Source of the DNA: Methylovirgula sp.
GTDB taxonomy: Bacteria; Pseudomonadota; Alphaproteobacteria; Rhizobiales; Beijerinckiaceae
Assembly (NCBI RefSeq): GCF_037200945.1
Contig: NZ_JBBCGP010000001.1
Span: forward strand, 620,001 to 684,000
Reading direction: 5' to 3'
DNA length: 64,000 nucleotides
Shown here: positions 52,350-60,831 of the stretch, one piece after another
Position numbering within the stretch: position 1 is the first letter of the stretch
Layout: every line of letters begins with the position of its first letter
Notes under the pieces: generated by a model
Told to the model about the DNA's origin: nothing
What the model saw: the letters and a program-made list of their open reading frames with translations, nothing else
Database searches by the model: none
Position numbers and translations under genes: made by a program

Positions 52350-52429
52350 TCCGAGAGATGTGGGAATCGAAGCGGACCGATCGCACCCAACAACCCTATT
52401 CCGCCGCCGGCAAATATGCTTCGTCAACA

Positions 52430-52556
52430 TCATGATGTGTCAAGGGCGACGCGAGCGGTCGCCGCCATCTTCTTGCTCCCAATCGCCTCGCGAATGACGC
52501 TGAAGGCTTCCTGCCCGACTTCGGCGTCCGGAACAACGTAATAACTGGTGTTGAAT
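52430..52556 (-). pseudogene. Ku protein fragment
   Basis: The frame reads VFNTSYYVVPDAEVGQEAFS, then VIREAIGSKKMAATARVALD and stops. This matches the Ku core block (K-x-Y-Y-L-x-P, then A-F-x-x-I-R-E-A-M) of bacterial Ku, the non-homologous end-joining DNA-end protein. Only about 42 codons remain; the DNA on both sides does not continue the gene. Confidence 0.65.
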
Positions 52557-52660
52557 ACAGATCATCGATCTGAGAGCGCGGTATGAAGCTGTCGATGTCG
52601 TCTCTTGCTGCCTACGGATGGCTAGCGCCGCCTTCGTTATGCCGTCGATGCGTGTGCCCA

Positions 52661-52690
52661 ATAAAAAAGCCGCCCGCAGGCGGCTTCTTA
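52661..52690 (-). terminator. Intrinsic terminator of the 52711 gene
   Basis: The stem AAGCCGCC-CGCA-GGCGGCTT at 52667-52686 is followed on the minus strand by a T-rich tract. It is almost the same hairpin as at 40272-40300. Confidence 0.75.
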
Positions 52691-52710
52691 TAAAACATCA
52701 GCAATCGCTG

Positions 52711-52938
52711 TTAGTGACGCTCGCCTAGTCCAATTCCCAAAATGCCGGCCCGGCGTCGCAGCGCGCCAACCGTACGCTTCATTTCCTTCGAGATCTTCTC
52801 GACCGGGGTGCGGGCCTTGGAATGCGCCTTGAGACTACGGACATCATCCTTCGTCCACGGCTTGATGACGCGACGCGCTGATTTCGCGGGCGCGGCTTTC
52901 TTTGCAATGGTTTTCTTTGTAGTTGCTTTCTTGACCAA
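52711..52938 (-). CDS. Lysine-rich SANT/HTH-like small protein, paralogue 2
   Basis: This 75-residue protein differs from paralogue 1 (40322-40549) at only about eight positions: VKKATTKKTIAKKAAPAKSA, then IKPWTKDDVRSLKAHSKART, PVEKISKEMKRTVGALRRRA. I chose TTG 52938 by alignment with the paralogue and because GGAGA lies 8 bp upstream; ATG 52953 is an alternative. It probably binds nucleic acid. Confidence 0.65.
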   Translation of the reverse strand: MVKKATTKKTIAKKAAPAKSARRVIKPWTKDDVRSLKAHSKARTPVEKISKEMKRTVGALRRRAGILGIGLGERH

Positions 52939-53129
52939 TTTACAGTTCTCCATTTGACAGCCGTGTATATCGTCACAAAACGTTAGTATCAAGCTAACGA
53001 AGCGGTTGTTGAGTATCGATCGAAACGTTGAGCGAGCCGTACCGAACGTGAAAGAAAAGCAATCCCGTTTGGTGGAACGCCTATCCAGACACCTCGTTTA
53101 GGCAGCATCGTAAACGAAAGGAGAAGAGA

Positions 53130-53324
53130 ATGGCCAATCAGCATTCGAACACTTCCAATCGTGGCTTCGCTTCGATGGACGAGGACAAGCAACGCGATAT
53201 TGCGAGCAAGGGCGGCCATGAATCCGGAGGCAACTTCGCGAAAGATCCGCAGCGCGCTTCCGAAGCCGTGCGGGGGGTGGTCAGGACGGCTGCGGCCTGC
53301 AGACATTCAACGGGGTCACGGTGA
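53130..53324 (+). CDS. KGG-motif general stress protein, C-terminus altered
   Basis: This 64-residue protein reads SNRGFASMDEDKQRDIASKG, GHESGGNFAKDPQRASEA, the pattern of small KGG-repeat stress proteins (GsiB/Con-10 type, intrinsically disordered hydrophilins). A second GRKGG motif is expected after SEA; instead the frame reads VRGVVRTAAACRHSTG, and shifting one base restores RGGQ, so a frameshift near 53268 is likely. AAAGGAG lies upstream of ATG 53130. Confidence 0.75.
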   Translation: MANQHSNTSNRGFASMDEDKQRDIASKGGHESGGNFAKDPQRASEAVRGVVRTAAACRHSTGSR

Positions 53325-53526
53325 CGCCTCCCTACAGAATGATCGTTTCCGTCACCCCCGCCCGAACTATTCCACGATAACCAATACGCTTTTTCGTCAC
53401 TGATGTTCTCCGTAGTTCGTCTTTGACTACGGGGACATGATGGATGTGGGCAAAGTTCTAGCCCACCCTTGCCGCGGATCTGCGGATGGCCAAGAACCAT
53501 GCGATTAAAGTCGATTTTTTGGGAAA

Positions 53527-54138
53527 TTAGGTCACGGCTGCCGTCAAATGGTGGCTCAGCATCAAGCGCAACTCTTCCAAAACTCCGATGCGCTGCTTGG
53601 CGTCGAGCGTAAACGCAATGCGCATGAGCTGGGGCACGATCACGGCAAGCCGCTCAACCTGTTTCGCCGGCAAAGCCGGTTTGGCTTGCGCAAACAGAGC
53701 CGATATTTGCTGCCGGCGTCGAGCGCGCACCGGGCGCCGCCATCCTTCATCGCCTGGCACGTCAAGCAGAATGGAATAAACCGGATGCTCGTCCAAAAAG
53801 GCCGCGAGCTCGGCAAATAACGCGTCTGCGATCTGAGCAGGGGTTAAACCGGCAGCCCGCTCGCTTAGCCCATCGAGCCGGGCAGATAGATCCCCGGCGG
53901 TTTCGGCGAGGATCGCCTGCGCCAGCACGTCCTTGGTCGCGAAGAAGAGATAGAGCGTGCCAATCGAGGCGCCGGCCCGCGCGGCTATCTCCGTCATCGT
54001 CGTCGCCTCGAAGCCCCTTTCCACAAGCGTCGCTACCGCCGCGCTCATCAAGGCGGCGACGCGCGCGCGGCCCTTCTCCCGCGCGGGGGCGCGGGGCTGC
54101 GTCAAGTTTGGTCTTGTCTTTCCTGAGGACATCCTCAT
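53527..54138 (-). CDS. TetR-family repressor of the adjacent MFS pump
   Basis: This protein of about 203 residues has N-terminal HTH AALMSAAVATLVERGFEATT, MTEIAARAGASIGTLYLFFA and TKDVLAQAI, then a ligand-binding domain of TetR_C type (DALFAELAAFLDEHPVYSIL). It is divergent from the MFS gene, 73 bp apart, the classic arrangement for a drug-responsive repressor. ATG 54138 is preferred; the frame is open to 54210, which would consume the promoter region. Confidence 0.88.
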   Translation of the reverse strand: MRMSSGKTRPNLTQPRAPAREKGRARVAALMSAAVATLVERGFEATTMTEIAARAGASIGTLYLFFATKDVLAQAILAETAGDLSARLDGLSERAAGLTPAQIADALFAELAAFLDEHPVYSILLDVPGDEGWRRPVRARRRQQISALFAQAKPALPAKQVERLAVIVPQLMRIAFTLDAKQRIGVLEELRLMLSHHLTAAVT

Positions 54139-54167
54139 ATACCGATATCTGAGCCCATCCTCATATA
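54130..54167. promoter_or_regulatory. TetR/MFS intergenic repeats and -10 element
   Basis: The 12-bp sequence CATCCTCATATA occurs at 54130-54141 and 54156-54167, 26 bp apart, and may serve as repressor sites. TATAAT at 54164-54169 is a good -10 for the MFS gene, overlapping the second repeat. Confidence 0.45.
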
Positions 54168-54211
54168 ATGTAATTCTCCCGCCGGACGAAACACGACCCA
54201 AACAACCCATT

Positions 54212-55924
54212 ATGACGAAGCCAGAGCCCGAGCGATCCGCACGCTATAAATGGATGGTGCTCAGCAATACCACCCTTGGCATGCTGGCCGCCGCCATCAA
54301 CGGTTCGATTCTCCTCATCAGCCTGCCGGCAGTCTTTCGCGGCATCGGCCTTAAGGCGCTTGACCCTGCCAACATCAATTATCTCCTCTGGACGATCATC
54401 GGTTACATGATCGCGACAGCGGTTTTGGTTGTTGCGTTCGGGCGTCTCGGCGATCAGTTCGGCCGCGCACGTATGTATAATCTCGGCTTCGCGATTTTCA
54501 CGGCAGCGTCGATCGCGCTCAGCCTTTTGCCAGAGCACGGCGATTTCGCGGCGATCTATCTCATTGTGGTGCGCATCGTCCAGGGCGTCGGTGGCGCGCT
54601 GATCATGGCCAATTCCACCGCGCTGCTGACGGACGCTTTTCCGGCGCATGAACGCGGGTTCGCGCTCGGCATCAATGTCGTGGCGGCCATCGGCGGTCAG
54701 TTCGCCGGTCTTTTGATCGGCGGGCTGCTGGCCGATAAGGATTGGCGTCTCGTCTTTTGGATCAACGTGCCGTTCAGCCTTGTTGGGACCATCTGGGCCT
54801 ATTGGAAACTGCGCGACACACCGGCGCGGGTCAGTCACAAGATCGATTGGGGCGGCAATATCAGTTTCGGGATCGGTCTCGTCGCGATCCTCGCAGCGGT
54901 CACCTATGGTCTGCAGCCCTACGGCGATCAGGTTATGGCGTGGACCAGCCCCAAGGTCCTCGTGCTGTTTGCCATCGGCAGCCTGTCGCTGGTCGCCTTC
55001 GTGTTCATCGAACGCCACGCGACGAAGCCGATGCTGGATTTGCGGCTGTTTCGGATTCCGGGGTTCGCCTATGGTAACCTCGCCAATCTCGCCTCCGGCA
55101 TCGCGCGCGGCGGCCTGCAGTTCATGCTCATCGTCTGGCTACAGGGTATCTGGTTGCCGCTGCACGGCTATTCCTTTGAGGAAACGCCGCTCTGGTCGGC
55201 GATCTTTATGCTGCCGTTGACGATCGGCTTTCTGCTTGCCGGACCGGCCTCAGGTTATTTGTCGGATCGCCTGGGCGGCGTGCCGTTCGCGGTCGGCGGC
55301 ATGCTCATCGGCTCGGCAAGCTTTATCGCTTTGATGACGCTGCCGGCCGATTTTTCTTACACGATGTTTGCCGCGTTCCTGTTTCTCAATGGTCTTGGCT
55401 CCGGCCTCTTTGTGGCGCCGAACGCGACGCAGATCATGAACTCCGTGCCCGCGCTCGAGCGCGGCCAAGCATCGGGTATGCGGGCCACGACCACCAATGT
55501 CGGGCAAGTGCTATCGATCGGCGTGTTCTTCAGCTTGATGCTGATTGGGCTCGCCGCGACACTGCCGCAGAGCATGGAAACAGGGCTTCTCGCCCAACAT
55601 GTGCCCTATGGCGTGGCACATCAGGTGGCGAATTTGCCGCCGGTCGCGAGCCTGTTCACGGCCTTTCTCGGCTATAATCCGATGGGCGAGTTGATCCCCG
55701 CCGACGTGCTTCATGCGTTGCCGCCGGCGAGCGTCGCGACGCTCACCGGCAATACGTTCTTTCCCGGCCTCATGTCAGAACCGTTCAAACACGGCCTCAT
55801 CTTCGCCTTCAGCTTCTCGGCGATCCTTTATCTGATCGCCGCAGTCGCGACATGGCGTGGCGGTGCGGGTCTGAGCGAAGCCACACTTACCGAGCGAAGG
55901 CCGATTCTGCCCGCAAACGAATGA
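54212..55924 (+). CDS. MFS multidrug transporter, DHA2 (EmrB/QacA) family
   Basis: This 570-residue protein has about 14 hydrophobic helices. Motif A-like FGRLGDQFGRARMYNLGFAI follows helix 2, with RIVQGVGGALIMANSTALLT (motif C/D region) and ERGFALGINVVAAIGGQFAG. The length and 14-helix count fit proton-driven drug or detergent efflux of the DHA2 family. ATG 54212 starts MTKPEPERSARYKW. It is controlled in all likelihood by the divergent TetR gene. Confidence 0.9.
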   Translation: MTKPEPERSARYKWMVLSNTTLGMLAAAINGSILLISLPAVFRGIGLKALDPANINYLLWTIIGYMIATAVLVVAFGRLGDQFGRARMYNLGFAIFTAASIALSLLPEHGDFAAIYLIVVRIVQGVGGALIMANSTALLTDAFPAHERGFALGINVVAAIGGQFAGLLIGGLLADKDWRLVFWINVPFSLVGTIWAYWKLRDTPARVSHKIDWGGNISFGIGLVAILAAVTYGLQPYGDQVMAWTSPKVLVLFAIGSLSLVAFVFIERHATKPMLDLRLFRIPGFAYGNLANLASGIARGGLQFMLIVWLQGIWLPLHGYSFEETPLWSAIFMLPLTIGFLLAGPASGYLSDRLGGVPFAVGGMLIGSASFIALMTLPADFSYTMFAAFLFLNGLGSGLFVAPNATQIMNSVPALERGQASGMRATTTNVGQVLSIGVFFSLMLIGLAATLPQSMETGLLAQHVPYGVAHQVANLPPVASLFTAFLGYNPMGELIPADVLHALPPASVATLTGNTFFPGLMSEPFKHGLIFAFSFSAILYLIAAVATWRGGAGLSEATLTERRPILPANE

Positions 55925-56297
55925 AATATTTTGAGCACGCTACAATAAATTTCCAGGAGTTGATCGTTCCCTGGAGTGAGGGATGTCCACTTTTAAGCAT
56001 CATTGGAATGACAGCTTCGGGTCGATTCCAATCCGACGCTCTTTGGTTATAGAGACGACAAAGCGGCCGCTCAGAAATTTTCTACGTCCGACTTCTCCGA
56101 TCGGAATCTTCCTATGTATGCGGCAAACTTAATCCCGGACAAAAATCTTCCCTGCACGCTCTGGGGGTGATCGCAGTTACTTTTGCGTCTCTTGATACCT
56201 ACGTGGAGGGTCTGCTTGGCATAGTTGCTAGACGCCAGAACCCCGACGCGAGCCTGCCCAATCTTTCGGGTATCCCTGAAAAGAAAAAATCCAAGTA
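55925..56297 (+). other. Broken coding remnants upstream of 56298
   Basis: Three short frames look coding but do not join. One from ATG 55983 (GAGGG upstream) starts MSTFKHHWNDSFGSIPI; another contains DDKAAAQKFSTSDFSDRNLP; a third, ending at 56298, reads VIAVTFASLDTYVEGLLGIV and overlaps the next start as TAATG. They may be parts of one or two frameshifted genes. Function unknown. Confidence 0.35.
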
Positions 56298-56660
56298 ATG
56301 AAGGACTTCTTCGCCGCGCATCATACGCGGGCGAATGTGATTGCTTCAATGAACAACCTTCTCGACTACTTTGATTGGTGCCAACACTGTCACAACCAAT
56401 TGCTTCATGCACAAAGGTATCCGGGGCTTTTCGCACCCAAAGACACAATGTATCTGACGAAGCGCGTCAACAAAGGGTCTTCAAAGTTCGGTTACGTCAA
56501 ATTGACACTGGAAGAAGTACGCGACATAGCCGAGAAGATGCGGGCCGCCGTTCTGCAATGCGCCGATCTTAGCCTTTATCTGCGATTCGAGGACGCGCCA
56601 CCGCATAAAATTCCCGCCGCCTATCGGCGCGCTTTACCGATGCGCTTCCAAGTGCGCTGA
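56298..56660 (+). CDS. Hypothetical protein
   Basis: This 120-residue soluble protein has N-terminal helices VIASMNNLLDYFDWCQHCHN and LTLEEVRDIAEKMRAAVLQC and no signal. The start overlaps the stop of the preceding partial frame (TAATG), so it was the second gene of a coupled pair. It includes three Cys and two His in the first 40 residues and one further Cys near residue 89, without a clear zinc motif. Family not recognised. Confidence 0.45.
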   Translation: MKDFFAAHHTRANVIASMNNLLDYFDWCQHCHNQLLHAQRYPGLFAPKDTMYLTKRVNKGSSKFGYVKLTLEEVRDIAEKMRAAVLQCADLSLYLRFEDAPPHKIPAAYRRALPMRFQVR

Positions 56661-56706
56661 GTGTGCCGCAGCGCCTAGAATTGGCATTGTGGCCTGAGCC
56701 CGACGC

Positions 56707-57141
56707 TTAAGCCTTTTCGCGCGAGGGGCGCATAATTTGAATTAGGCTTGTTGTGACGATGCGAATTGCCTGCGCACAGAACCATAATCGGGCGTAGATC
56801 GGTTTCGAACCGACCCGGCGCTGGAATATTTCATCCAGATTTGCCAATGCGCTTTCTGCATCTTCGGGCGAGAGAAGCAGATCAACGAGATAGAATCCAA
56901 TTGCGGACGGGTTTTGCTTGACTGGCGTGCGGATGATCTCCGCTTCCAAGTGATCGCTGATTCGCGCAATTCTTTTGGCGGCCCGGATAGCGTCCGCTTT
57001 TTTGGCGGCGCGAATAGCATCCGCTTGGGTATCGAAAAGTTCCCGAAATCGCAGGTGCGTCTCTTCAGCTGGAGCGTGGAGGACCTTCAATTCAGCTTCC
57101 TGGCGATCAGTGAAATTTTTAACCCAGATTTCGAATGACAT
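56707..57141 (-). CDS. Hypothetical protein downstream of PadR regulator
   Basis: This 144-residue protein has charged coiled-coil-like sequence containing a short internal duplication, AKKADAIRAAKKADAIRAAK in style (DAIRAAK occurs twice in tandem), then a hydrophobic end FCAQAIRIVTTSLIQIM. It starts 4 bp after the PadR-type gene, so the two form an operon. Genes after PadR regulators are often their targets, but this one is not recognised. Confidence 0.5.
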   Translation of the reverse strand: MSFEIWVKNFTDRQEAELKVLHAPAEETHLRFRELFDTQADAIRAAKKADAIRAAKRIARISDHLEAEIIRTPVKQNPSAIGFYLVDLLLSPEDAESALANLDEIFQRRVGSKPIYARLWFCAQAIRIVTTSLIQIMRPSREKA

Positions 57142-57145
57142 ACGT

Positions 57146-57448
57146 TTAGCCCTCCGCCGGGCTCGGGAGCATCGCGCCTAGATCAGCAAAGGTCTCGCGA
57201 TGCCTGTTCCAAGATTCAGCAAGGGCCTTCCGACCTTCACCCGTGACCTTGAAATAGCGTTTGCGACGGCCGCCCCGTTCCGCCGATGGCTCGCCCATTT
57301 TCGAGCTTAGAAAGCCCTTCGCTTGCAAGCGATCGAGCGTAACATGGACCGTTCCATAACCGATCTCGCGGCCTTCTCGCTTGCTGACCTCATCCATGAC
57401 GGAAACGCCGTAAGCATTGTCTTGCAGCCGCGCGACCGCCGCGAGCAC
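57146..57448 (-). CDS. PadR-family transcriptional regulator
   Basis: This is a winged-helix regulator of about 100 residues: LAAVARLQDNAYGVSVMDEV, REGREIGYGTVHVTLDRLQA, KGFLSSKMGEPSAERGGRRK and RYFKVTGEGRKALAESW. The conserved domain begins a few residues before GTG 57448 (ELGKFEVSV), so the true start is probably upstream at an unusual codon, since no ATG is in frame. Three AATGTCAG repeats lie upstream and may be its operators. Confidence 0.8.
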   Translation of the reverse strand: MLAAVARLQDNAYGVSVMDEVSKREGREIGYGTVHVTLDRLQAKGFLSSKMGEPSAERGGRRKRYFKVTGEGRKALAESWNRHRETFADLGAMLPSPAEG

Positions 57449-57521
57449 TGAGACCTCGAATTTGCCTAGCTCGGATGACTCGCTTTGCCGAAAGCTAACA
57501 AGCCGAAAAGAGCAAAATGAA

Positions 57522-57589
57522 AATGTCAGGTCTTTAATTCACGCTGCCCGCGCGCGCGAATGTCAGGTCTTTCGGAATGTCAGAACTTT
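57522..57589. repeat. Three direct repeats upstream of padR
   Basis: AATGTCAGGTCTTT occurs at 57522-57535 and 57559-57572, and the variant AATGTCAGAACTTT at 57576-57589. The position upstream of a PadR gene suggests regulatory sites. Confidence 0.5.
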
Positions 57590-57908
57590 ATTATTTTCTC
57601 AGATCTTTATTCGATATCATCACCTCCCGCGCCTCCCCATGGCTGCGGCAGTCCGCTACGCAACAACTTTCGGATGTTCTTCAAGGAACTTATGCGAGCA
57701 GTCGGCGCCCATCTTCCGCGTCGGAGCGGCGATACCAGGCCTCAGCCGTAGAGATCCCGATCCGGAAGCAGGGTGCCGCATCCCGCGTCGAAACCCATCT
57801 CCAATCGCGGCGATCACACGCGTCCAAAGGTCGGCGCTCAAGCTCCTCGTCATCATCACCCCCAATCAACAGGAACAGGGAGCCAAACAAAGTCTACCCC
57901 GTAAATCC
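57590..57908. other. Intergenic gap
   Basis: I see no convincing gene here. It separates the padR upstream repeats from the 3' end of the NAD(P)-binding reductase gene. Confidence 0.4.
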
Positions 57909-58745
57909 TCAAACCGACTCTGCGTTTATCGAAAATGCTCTAGCTCGAAGAATCGTCAGACCCAGGCGCAGCATCACAAGCCAGCTTGTTGGCCTCAGCC
58001 TATCCAAGCCCGACGAAAATCTTGAGGCCCTGACAAGTTGATCTACCGGATAATTCGACGGCAGCTTGGCGAGTATCTTCGCCGCCTTATCCCGGTTGCT
58101 CGCTGCTTTTCTCCGGTCAGCGCGCGCAAGCAGCGACGATAATTCCGCGGAGGTAGGGTCCGTACAGTAAGCCGGCTGTCCCGGCTGCTGGCGCCAGGAC
58201 TCAGCTATTGGGCCGGCGTCGAACGCGCTGAACCCGAGCGCCTCGACAAGCTCCATGATGGCACTTCGGGATGGCAAATCGTCACCAGCTACCGGCAAGG
58301 CAATACGGTGCCGGTCGCCTTCAGGTTTGCCCTCAGTGACAAGTCTGGACGCAATGATGTTGTTGAACGCTTTGACGACCGGAACGCCGAGCTGCTGAGA
58401 GACCCATTGGGATTCTGGGAGGCCCTGATCGATTTCCGGGGTCACGCCATCGCGCAGGGGATAATAATTGCCCGCGTCAACAATGATCGCGCCTTCAGCA
58501 AGCGTGTTGAAGACCGATTTTGGCAAATCACGAACCCGGGCGAGCGGGATGGCAATGATGAGAACATCAACCCCCGCGGAAACATCTGCAATGTCAATGG
58601 GCCTGGCGCCTGTGGCCGTCGCGAACTCCTGAAGGCTATGCCGGCCCTTCGAGTTCGCGATCTGGACCGCATATCCAAGTCCGACAAGCTGTTTGGCCAA
58701 CGCGCCTCCGACATGGCCGGCGCCAATGATCCCGATTCGCCTCAT
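57909..58745 (-). CDS. NAD(P)-binding F420-reductase-like oxidoreductase
   Basis: This protein of about 278 residues has N-terminal Rossmann motif RRIGIIGAGHVGGALAKQLV, then AVQIANSKGRHSLQEFA (NADP-binding style), VDVLIIAIPL, EGAIIVDAGNYYPLRDG and VVKAFNNIIASRLV. This is the NADP oxidoreductase / F420-dependent reductase-like family, also seen in NADPH-dependent reductases of unknown substrate. It is divergent from an HxlR-type gene, a common pairing in which the regulator responds to redox or aldehyde stress. The C-terminal tail is unusually Arg/Leu-rich and may be altered. Confidence 0.8.
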   Translation of the reverse strand: MRRIGIIGAGHVGGALAKQLVGLGYAVQIANSKGRHSLQEFATATGARPIDIADVSAGVDVLIIAIPLARVRDLPKSVFNTLAEGAIIVDAGNYYPLRDGVTPEIDQGLPESQWVSQQLGVPVVKAFNNIIASRLVTEGKPEGDRHRIALPVAGDDLPSRSAIMELVEALGFSAFDAGPIAESWRQQPGQPAYCTDPTSAELSSLLARADRRKAASNRDKAAKILAKLPSNYPVDQLVRASRFSSGLDRLRPTSWLVMLRLGLTILRARAFSINAESV

Positions 58746-59121
58746 GTAGTTCTCTTTCATAACCCTTGAAGGTTACGAAGATATACTGCTAAGGGTCATG
58801 CACAAGACGGCACGATTTTGTGCGTCGGTTATGGGAAGATAACCCATGTCGTCGGCGTTGAAAGAGGAGCCTCAACCGCGTGACGCACAAGTGTTGTCAT
58901 GCGCTCCACACGAAGTACTTACCCATCTCGGTGACAAGTGGACGATTCTTGTCATATCGATGTTGGCGGGGGTGCCGGGGCACCGCGCCAGATTTTCAGA
59001 AATCAAATATGGTGTTCAAGGAATATCTCAGCGGATGCTGACGCTGACCTTGCGAATGCTCCAACGTAATGGCCTGGTCTCACGGCATTATTTTCCAGAA
59101 GTTCCACCCCGAGTCGAATAT

Positions 59122-60681
59122 CTTTCAATTACGCATAAATTTTTGTCCCGATCGCAGCACCCAATTCGATATCCGTTAGCTTGGATAGACCGCGCCATAT
59201 CACGATATTTCCCGGAGGTGGATCGCTGGCTCTCGCTAAGTATCCTCCAAGCCGCGCTACTTTAACGACGTAGTGCGAGAGCGTTTTTCGCCGAGTACTA
59301 TCACCATTCCGATCTTTCACTAGATGATCGAGAAGCTTAATTTCGATCTCGGTCATCGCCATTTGCGGCGGCGCATTCGGCGTGGAACGATTGAGCATCG
59401 TCATCCAGAAGACGCGCCAACTCACAATACAGAAAACCGCGATCAGATTCACTAGACGCTCAGCGGTCCGCAGTTTCGACTCCTCCGCCTTGCAGCCTGA
59501 TTTGAGGATTTTATGGAAGACCTCGATTTTCCACCGCATCGCGTACCATTCGAGCTTCTCGATGGTGTCCTTACGCGATTTAACTGGGAGATTGGTGAGA
59601 AGTTTCCACTCGATCTTCTTTCGTCGCTTTGGCATTCCTCGCTCTTGAGCATGGATCACGGTTAGATTAAGCGCTGGATATTTCTTCTGCTTGCCAATTG
59701 GTGGGAGGACTCGAAGTTTGCAGAAACGGATTTCGAGAAGTGCTTCATCTGAATCACCATTGCTGTCTTTGACTTCGATCCGATGTAGGCCTTTGATCGT
59801 AATCTCGTCCACTTCGTCGGCAATTGTATGATTGCCGTCCCCGGCAAGCCGATCAACACAGGTTCGCACAAGAAAATGCGTTCCAACCTCCTCAGCCAAG
59901 CAAAACAGCTCATAAATGTCGCTCTCGCGATCACCAATATGAACACATCGTCCGGGGGCAGCGAGAAGGTCGGTCGATTGCCGCAAATTCTCCAACCAGC
60001 GGATGCTCTCCTTATGCTCGATCGGAACCCGCGTCGGATTGACCTTTCGCTTCAGCGCCGTCGTCCCTTTGAACTTCTTGCGCGTCCAGAACTTGATGGC
60101 AGTCAGGCCGAACGGAAGCCCCTCGGTCGTCACGGCCAGGCTCGAATGCATGAGAACACCGCACTGCGTGCGCCCTGCCGTCTTACCCGTAAAGCCAATC
60201 AAATCCGGCTTCTCGCGCTTGAAACTGAATTCCGTCGTGTCATGGAGGACGAGGATCGGTCCCTCTGCCTCGGTCACGCGCCCACGCGTCGCCTCGAAAT
60301 GGCCGCGAAGAATATCCGCCTCGTTGACCCGTTCGTTGGAGAAAAAGCGATAGGCAGCCTTCGTGTTGGCCCAATCCCGGCAAATCTGCGGGATGCTTTG
60401 ACCCATGTCGCTCCCGATCTGCCCGAGCAATTTGCAAAACCGTCGCCCAAGACGCTCGTCCTTAAACTCGCATCCCGCAACTTCCCGATCAATCCACGTC
60501 TCGATATCGGATGTCAGTCGTTGAATAGACGCCGCCCCGCGCTCCTTCAACTTCAAACCCATTGAGCACCCCGTGATTTCGAATCAGGTGCTCAACAACG
60601 AATCACAACAGATTCCGCCAATACAAGATCCCGCCCCCGGCGCCTCGTTCAAATCCGACGTCAAATGTGGGTAATTGAAAG
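59122..60681 (-). mobile_element. IS4-family (Tn5-like) element with 9-bp target duplication
   Basis: This 1560-bp element has ends starting CTTTCAATTAC on both strands (left CTTTCAATTACGCA, right complement CTTTCAATTACCCA). The duplicated target GTCGAATAT is at 59113-59121 and 60682-60690. One transposase gene is on the minus strand. The intact duplication indicates a simple, fairly recent insertion. Confidence 0.92.
59129..60562 (-). CDS. IS4-family Tn5-like transposase
   Basis: This 477-residue transposase has N-terminal DNA-binding region ETWIDREVAGCEFKDERLGR, the Tn5-type block DWANTKAAYRFFSNERV, catalytic ILVLHDTTEFSFKREKP (D), HIGDRESDIYELFCLAEE (D) and YAMRWKIEVFHKILKSGCKA (the Y-R-E-K region, catalytic Glu in WKIEVFH). 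It is full length and probably active. Confidence 0.92.
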   Translation of the reverse strand: MGLKLKERGAASIQRLTSDIETWIDREVAGCEFKDERLGRRFCKLLGQIGSDMGQSIPQICRDWANTKAAYRFFSNERVNEADILRGHFEATRGRVTEAEGPILVLHDTTEFSFKREKPDLIGFTGKTAGRTQCGVLMHSSLAVTTEGLPFGLTAIKFWTRKKFKGTTALKRKVNPTRVPIEHKESIRWLENLRQSTDLLAAPGRCVHIGDRESDIYELFCLAEEVGTHFLVRTCVDRLAGDGNHTIADEVDEITIKGLHRIEVKDSNGDSDEALLEIRFCKLRVLPPIGKQKKYPALNLTVIHAQERGMPKRRKKIEWKLLTNLPVKSRKDTIEKLEWYAMRWKIEVFHKILKSGCKAEESKLRTAERLVNLIAVFCIVSWRVFWMTMLNRSTPNAPPQMAMTEIEIKLLDHLVKDRNGDSTRRKTLSHYVVKVARLGGYLARASDPPPGNIVIWRGLSKLTDIELGAAIGTKIYA

Positions 60682-60831
60682 GTCGAATATGCGCTTACCG
60701 ACATGGGAGAAAGTATGCTGCATCCGCTCGAGGTGTTCACCGGCTGGATCACGGAAAACTGGCCATCGATGGAACGGGCAAGAGAAGATTTTGACAGGAG
60801 CGCGTAAGACACGCGCAACCATCACAACCAT

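Larger units (their letters stand above)
58846..60807 (+). pseudogene. HxlR-family regulator split by an IS4 element
   Basis: The N-terminal part (58846-59121) reads VLSCAPHEVLTHLGDKWTIL, then RFSEIKYGVQGISQRMLTLT and LRMLQRNGLVSRHYFPEVPP. The C-terminal part (60691-60807) reads ALTDMGESMLHPLEVFTGWI, then TENWPSMERAREDFDRS and stop. Removing the IS (59122-60681) and one 9-bp duplicate joins them in frame to a normal winged-helix protein of 130 residues. It is divergent from the reductase gene at 57909, its probable target. Confidence 0.9.

Noticed and set aside
51072..52433. 453-codon minus-strand frame opposite the alcohol dehydrogenase
   Set aside because: The plus strand has a complete zinc dehydrogenase with all ligands; the minus frame is Arg/His-rich with no motif.
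54161..55018. 285-codon minus-strand frame inside the MFS gene
   Set aside because: Composition is charged and random-like and overlaps a well-supported 14-helix transporter in the opposite strand.
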